From Rhodoluna sp. (GTDB taxonomy: Bacteria > Actinomycetota > Actinomycetes > Actinomycetales > Microbacteriaceae): a stretch of 33,427 nt of DNA. The stretch is from NCBI GenBank assembly GCA_030832605.1, contig JAURIU010000008.1, positions 1 to 33,427 of the forward strand. The letters run 5' to 3'. The position numbers and the translations under genes were made by a program. Each line of letters opens with the position of its first letter. Position 1 is the stretch's first letter. The notes beneath the pieces were generated by a model that was given only the letters and a program-made list of their open reading frames with translations, was not told the origin of the DNA and did no database searches. Positions 29,577-33,427 of this stretch are shown one piece after another.

Positions 29577-31313
29577 ATGAGCGACGTGCTTCGGGTTGCC
29601 GAACAGCTAAGGGCACTGAGCGATCAAGAGATCGCTCGGCTCGTCAAGCGCTGCCAGATTAACGCCTCCCCCGCCAAAGATTTCTTCGACCTAGCGTCAA
29701 GTTTTTTGCAGACCAAAGCTCAAGATGCGTGGCTTACCTCGGCTAATCGCGACACACTCCAAAACCTCCTTTCGAACTTGGAAAACGACGGAACTTCCGA
29801 AACGGCTACGTCACCAGATCCCACCTATGAACTGGCACTCGATCGCATCAAGGCAGATGCAAAGCTTGCTGAACTCATTCGTGAACGCTGTTCGCCGGCG
29901 GAGCATCCGGTTGCCGCAAAAGCAACCAAATCGGCCTCAAATCAAGACCTTGCCGATAGCGGCATCCGTGCGTTTTTGACCGTGCTGGCAATCTCGGAGT
30001 TTGCTTACGAACTAGAGCACAGGTATCTGCGCGAAATTGGTAAACAGGGGTTAGCACTGCCCGAGGTGAAGTTGTTCGCAGCACACCTCGGCATTGATGG
30101 CGACCAGGTGAAGCAGCTTTGGGAAATCGCGCGCCTGGCCGGGGTCGTCACCTCGGTAGACAGCCGCTGGGTTCTCGGTGCAAACGCGGCCGCTTGGTTT
30201 AGCTCAACCACCGAACTGCGCTGGCAAGCTTTGTGCGACACCTGGCTCGCGTTGCTTGGCTCAGAGGTAAACGGCGACCTGAAAGCTCACTTTGCCGATT
30301 TGGATTCGGTATCGCTGGCACGAAGTTTGGCTTGGATCTACCCCCTGAGCGACACTCTGGTTGCATCGAAGCAGCTTCGACTCGCAGACTTCGCCGAGGC
30401 CATCGGGCTGACTTCGCACGGCCTGCCGCAACCTTGGTTTGGAAACGTAATCGAAGGTAAAGCCAAGGCCGCCCAACTGGCGATAAGCACGCACTTTCCG
30501 GCGACTTCAAATCGAATCATCGTTCAGGCCGACCTCTCGGTGGTGGCTCCCGGGCCACTAAACCTAGAGGTCGAAAAGAGGCTTCGCACTTTTCTCGAAG
30601 CCGACAAGGTTGGGTTAGCCAGCCACTTCAGAATCAGCGCACTCAGCCTTAGCTACGGACTTGAAACCGGCGTCGATGTTGATCACGTTCGATCGACACT
30701 CGTCGAGTTATCAGGAAAGGCGCTGCCCCAACCCGTTGAATACCTGTTGGCAGATGTCGCAAGACGCTTCGGTCGACTGCGAGTAGTTGCCGATGAGTCG
30801 GGTGCTTCGAGCTTTATCGAAGTTCACGAACCCGCGCTCGCAATCGAACTTGCCAACGATCTGCGTCTGCGCAGTTTGGGTTTGCGTCAGATTGAGCAAC
30901 TTCGGCTGTTCACAAAATTCAGCACGGATGTCGCCTACTACACCCTGCGTGAAAACGGGCACCTCGCGGTGCGAGTAACGGCGAAGGGCAAGATTGTTTC
31001 GCCAGAAAAGATCGCGTTTGGCGCGCAGGCTGTGTCACTAGTCAATCCGATCGAGGTGACGCTGGCGAAACTTCGGGCCGCCGACAGTTCGGCCGGGTCG
31101 AGCGACGATGACACCAAGTTGCGCCAGGTTCAGTTGGCGATCAAGAACAAGGCGAACATCCGAGTGGTTTATGTCGGTCGAGATGGTGGCGAATACGAAT
31201 TCGTGCTCGAACCGATTGGTTTGGCGAACGGACGTTTGCGAGGTCGCGACCGCAAGGCCGACATTGAGCGCACCCTGCCGCTGGCCAACATCACCAAACT
31301 AGAACTGACCTAG
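29577..31313 (+). CDS. Helicase-associated protein with WYL-like C-terminus
   Basis: 578 residues. The central and C-terminal part (IIVQADLSVVAPGPLNLEVEKRLRTFLEADKVGLASHFRISALSL..., VDVDHVRSTLVELSGKALPQPVEYLLADVARRFG) matches the Helicase_C_3 / XPB-associated family. The final 70 residues (LRQVQLAIKNKANIRVVYVGRDGGEYEFVLEPIGL...RTLPLANI) look like a WYL domain, a ligand-sensing fold. It has no helicase motifs of its own. The gene directly precedes the XPB helicase, as in M. tuberculosis (Rv0862c/Rv0861c). It is shorter than the usual 700-plus residues. A joint DNA-repair role is inferred. Confidence 0.88.
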   Translation: MSDVLRVAEQLRALSDQEIARLVKRCQINASPAKDFFDLASSFLQTKAQDAWLTSANRDTLQNLLSNLENDGTSETATSPDPTYELALDRIKADAKLAELIRERCSPAEHPVAAKATKSASNQDLADSGIRAFLTVLAISEFAYELEHRYLREIGKQGLALPEVKLFAAHLGIDGDQVKQLWEIARLAGVVTSVDSRWVLGANAAAWFSSTTELRWQALCDTWLALLGSEVNGDLKAHFADLDSVSLARSLAWIYPLSDTLVASKQLRLADFAEAIGLTSHGLPQPWFGNVIEGKAKAAQLAISTHFPATSNRIIVQADLSVVAPGPLNLEVEKRLRTFLEADKVGLASHFRISALSLSYGLETGVDVDHVRSTLVELSGKALPQPVEYLLADVARRFGRLRVVADESGASSFIEVHEPALAIELANDLRLRSLGLRQIEQLRLFTKFSTDVAYYTLRENGHLAVRVTAKGKIVSPEKIAFGAQAVSLVNPIEVTLAKLRAADSSAGSSDDDTKLRQVQLAIKNKANIRVVYVGRDGGEYEFVLEPIGLANGRLRGRDRKADIERTLPLANITKLELT

Positions 31314-31337
31314 GTTTTGCATGTCGGCGATAGAAAC

Positions 31338-31343
31338 TAGGCT
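31338..31343 (+). promoter_or_regulatory. -10 element, leaderless XPB promoter
   Basis: TAGGCT, 6 nt (AAAAGG), then the ATG at 31350. TTTGCA 16 nt upstream is a possible -35. Confidence 0.5.
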
Positions 31344-31349
31344 AAAAGG

Positions 31350-32981
31350 ATGACTGGACCACTAATCGTTCAGAGCGACAAGACCGCTCTGCTTGAGGTT
31401 GATCACCCCGATGCGGTTGATGCCCGACACGATTTGGCCGTTTTTGCCGAGCTCGAGCGTGCTCCCGAGCACATTCACACCTACCGAATCACAAAACTTG
31501 GCCTCTGGAACGCGCGTGCCGCCGGTCACGACGCCGATTTTGTTCTAGGTGTTCTCGAACGCTACGCGAAGTTCGCGGTACCAACCTCGGTGCGCACCGA
31601 CATCGTCGAAACCATGTCTCGCTATGGCCGCTTGGTCATCAGGCGGGCCGAAGACGGCGGGCTCGAACTGACCTCTGATAGCCCAGCGATTTTGGTCGAA
31701 GCTGGCCACCACCGCAAAATGGCCGACCTGCTCGGCGGGCGCATCAGTGAAACCGCGTTTCGCATTCAAGACTGGGCGCGCGGCGCGGTCAAACAAGAAC
31801 TGCTAAAACTCGGATGGCCGGCCGAAGATCAAGCGGGCTACACCGAAGGCACCCCGCACCCGATCGAGTTGACCGAAACCGACTGGAAGATTCGCGACTA
31901 CCAAAAACTAGCAGTCGAAAAATTCTGGGACGGCGGCTCAGGTGTGGTCGTATTACCCTGTGGTGCGGGTAAGACCATCGTTGGCGCATCCGCTATGACG
32001 GTTGCGAAAACCAACACACTAATCTTGGTCACCAACACCGTGTCGGCCAGACAGTGGAAGGCCGAGCTGCTCAAGCGCACGTCGCTCAGCGAAGATGACA
32101 TCGGCGAGTACTCCGGTTCGGTAAAAGAAGTGAAGCCGGTCACCATCGCTACCTACCAAATCTTGACCACCAAGCGCAAAAACGAATACGCCCACCTGGC
32201 TCTGCTGAATGCCAAAGACTGGGGGCTGATCGTCTACGACGAAGTTCACCTTTTGCCAGCACCGATTTTCAAAATGACCGCAGACCTTCAGGCTCGCAGG
32301 CGTCTTGGATTGACCGCCACTTTGGTTCGCGAAGACGGTAAAGAGGGCGACGTGTTTTCACTCATCGGCCCGAAGCGTTTTGATGCACCTTGGAAAGAAA
32401 TCGAGGCGCAGGGTTACATCGCTCCGGCAGCCTGTTTCGAGGTGCGCGTTGACCTGCAAGATGAAGAGCGCCTCGACTATGCCATGTCGGCCCAAGACGA
32501 CCGCTACCGCATCGCTGCCACCTCGCCCGTGAAGATTAAAGTCATGCAAGACCTGCTGGCCAGGCACGTTGGCGAACCAACCCTGATCATCGGCCAGTAT
32601 CTCGACCAGATTTACACGGTGGCAGCTGCCCTCGGAGTACCTTTCATCACCGGTGAAACCCCGATTGATGAGCGTGAGCGACTTTTTCAAGCTTTCCGCG
32701 AAGGTGTCGAACCTACTCTGGTTGTTTCGAAGGTTGCCAATTTCTCGATCGACCTACCCGAGGCGTCGGTGGCGATTCAAATTTCGGGCTCTTACGGCTC
32801 GCGACAAGAAGAGGCTCAGCGACTGGGTCGCTTGCTCAGGCCCAAGGCCGATGGGCGCAAGGCGTCGTTCTACACGATCATCGCCAGAGACACCGTTGAT
32901 CAAGACTTTGCCCAGAATCGTCAGCGCTTTTTGGCCGAGCAGGGTTACAGCTATGAAATCTTGGATGCTGAGCAGCTCTAG
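31350..32981 (+). CDS. XPB/ERCC3-like 3'-5' DNA helicase
   Basis: 543 residues, SF2 helicase of the XPB family. The N-terminal damage-recognition-like region is followed by motif I PCGAGKT, motif II DEVHLLPAP (DEVH box), motif III LTATLVRED and motif VI EEAQRLGRLLRP. The RxD-like segment (RRRLGLTATLVREDGKE) also fits. Bacterial XPB is an ATP-dependent 3'-5' helicase thought to act in repair. No nuclease domain (Bax1-like) is fused. The partner gene upstream is the helicase-associated WYL protein. Confidence 0.95.
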   Translation: MTGPLIVQSDKTALLEVDHPDAVDARHDLAVFAELERAPEHIHTYRITKLGLWNARAAGHDADFVLGVLERYAKFAVPTSVRTDIVETMSRYGRLVIRRAEDGGLELTSDSPAILVEAGHHRKMADLLGGRISETAFRIQDWARGAVKQELLKLGWPAEDQAGYTEGTPHPIELTETDWKIRDYQKLAVEKFWDGGSGVVVLPCGAGKTIVGASAMTVAKTNTLILVTNTVSARQWKAELLKRTSLSEDDIGEYSGSVKEVKPVTIATYQILTTKRKNEYAHLALLNAKDWGLIVYDEVHLLPAPIFKMTADLQARRRLGLTATLVREDGKEGDVFSLIGPKRFDAPWKEIEAQGYIAPAACFEVRVDLQDEERLDYAMSAQDDRYRIAATSPVKIKVMQDLLARHVGEPTLIIGQYLDQIYTVAAALGVPFITGETPIDERERLFQAFREGVEPTLVVSKVANFSIDLPEASVAIQISGSYGSRQEEAQRLGRLLRPKADGRKASFYTIIARDTVDQDFAQNRQRFLAEQGYSYEILDAEQL

Positions 32982-33020
32982 CGCGACGCTCAAGTAAATC
33001 CCCACCGACTCTAAGGTGGC

Positions 33021-33038
33021 TCACAGCAATCTCACAGC
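33021..33038 (+). promoter_or_regulatory. PhoP-type direct-repeat operator
   Basis: TCACAGC-N4-TCACAGC, an exact match to the M. tuberculosis PhoP consensus (7-bp half-sites, 11-bp period). It lies 7 nt upstream of a TAGGAT -10 (33045-33050) of the PhoP-like regulator itself, so autoregulation is likely. The box covers the -35 and most of the spacer. Confidence 0.75.
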
Positions 33039-33059
33039 CAAGGTTAGGATGCTGAGCAC

Positions 33060-33427
33060 ATGGCAAATGAACCCATCAAGGTATTAGTCGTTGACGATGA
33101 GCCGAACATCCGTGATCTGCTAACCACCAGCCTTCGCTTCAATGGTTACTCGGTCTATGCGGTCGGTAACGGAAATGACGCGGTTGCTGCTGCTGAAAAG
33201 GGCAAACCAGACATCATTCTTCTCGACGTGATGTTGCCAGACCAAAGTGGTTTTGCCGTCACCAAGAAGCTTCGATCGATGGGAATCGACGTGCCGGTCT
33301 TGTTTCTTACCGCACGCGACGAAACCGAAGACAAGGTAACTGGTCTTACAGTCGGTGGCGATGACTACATGACTAAGCCATTTAGCCTTGATGAAATCAT
33401 GGCTCGCATCAGTGCCATCTTGCGTCG
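33060..33427 (+). CDS. phoP: PhoP-like OmpR-family response regulator (partial, receiver domain)
   Basis: The receiver domain is visible for about 122 residues and continues past the window. IKVLVVDDEPNIRDLL gives the acidic pocket, DIILLDVMLPDQSGF the phospho-acceptor Asp, VLFLTARDE the switch Thr and DDYMTKPFSLDEIMARI the conserved Lys. 'GLT.GGDDY.TKPFSL.E..ARI' and 'MGIDVPVLFLTARD' closely resemble M. tuberculosis PhoP. The DNA-binding domain and any sensor kinase lie outside. An exact PhoP box is upstream. The ATG at 33060 is 9 nt after the -10, so the leader is very short. Confidence 0.88.
   Translation, partial: MANEPIKVLVVDDEPNIRDLLTTSLRFNGYSVYAVGNGNDAVAAAEKGKPDIILLDVMLPDQSGFAVTKKLRSMGIDVPVLFLTARDETEDKVTGLTVGGDDYMTKPFSLDEIMARISAILR

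Overview
The window looks like chromosomal DNA from a small-genome actinobacterium, most likely Microbacteriaceae of the freshwater Rhodoluna/Aquiluna ('Luna') kind. The family call rests on gene content and order and the lineage call is an inference. Supporting signs are GC in the mid-50s by eye, very tight gene packing, frequent GTG/TTG starts, many apparently leaderless promoters, and actinobacterial families (DUF2530, DUF3027, XPB helicase with its WYL-type partner, a SepX/GlpR-like protein, a PhoP-type regulator). There is no rRNA, CRISPR array, insertion sequence or prophage.

Region 1 (1-9973, minus strand) is a housekeeping block: rsmI, metG, tatD, rsmA, a small SRPBCC-like gene, ispE, an ABC-F ATPase, tRNA-Gln, glmU, prs and the first codons of a membrane protein. 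The order resembles the mycobacterial metS-tatD-rpfB-ksgA-ispE...prs/glmU region, but rpfB is absent between tatD and rsmA. The genes serve translation quality (MetG, RsmA, RsmI, ABC-F), isoprenoid synthesis (IspE), and cell-wall and nucleotide precursors (GlmU, Prs).

Region 2 (10004-17751) holds a protein O-mannosyltransferase divergent from rsmI, an MFS-YciI-aldo/keto reductase operon, a convergent TerC-type membrane protein, a TIGR01777 epimerase, a second MFS exporter, and a Lys/Ala/Pro-rich repeat protein with its own terminator.

Region 3 (17828-23816) holds a SepX/GlpR-like divisome protein, a RimJ-type acetyltransferase, 5-formyl-THF cyclo-ligase and an FmdB zinc ribbon. This is the locus that usually also carries galU and glp/moeA, and both are missing here. 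It continues with a 1215-residue DUF4011/SF1-helicase-like protein whose ATPase motifs are all degenerate, then tRNA-Arg(CCT).

Region 4 (23817-33427) holds a TM2 protein, an HNH endonuclease, an unannotated 32-codon ORF with a perfect Shine-Dalgarno and a terminator overlapping its stop, NlpC/P60, a DtxR regulator, serC, DUF2530 and DUF3027 (overlapping antisense by 120 bp), a cold-shock protein, a small membrane protein, the helicase-associated WYL protein plus XPB helicase, and the start of a PhoP-like response regulator preceded by an exact PhoP-type direct repeat.

The main second-look signals are: an 8-mer, GGATGCTC, present 16 times against about 1 expected and read in several codon frames; the hidden small ORF with its attenuator-like terminator; the in-register antisense overlap of DUF2530 and DUF3027; the pseudo-helicase; and the PhoP box. 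All positions and motif matches were read by eye. Family assignments come from recognised motifs, not database searches.
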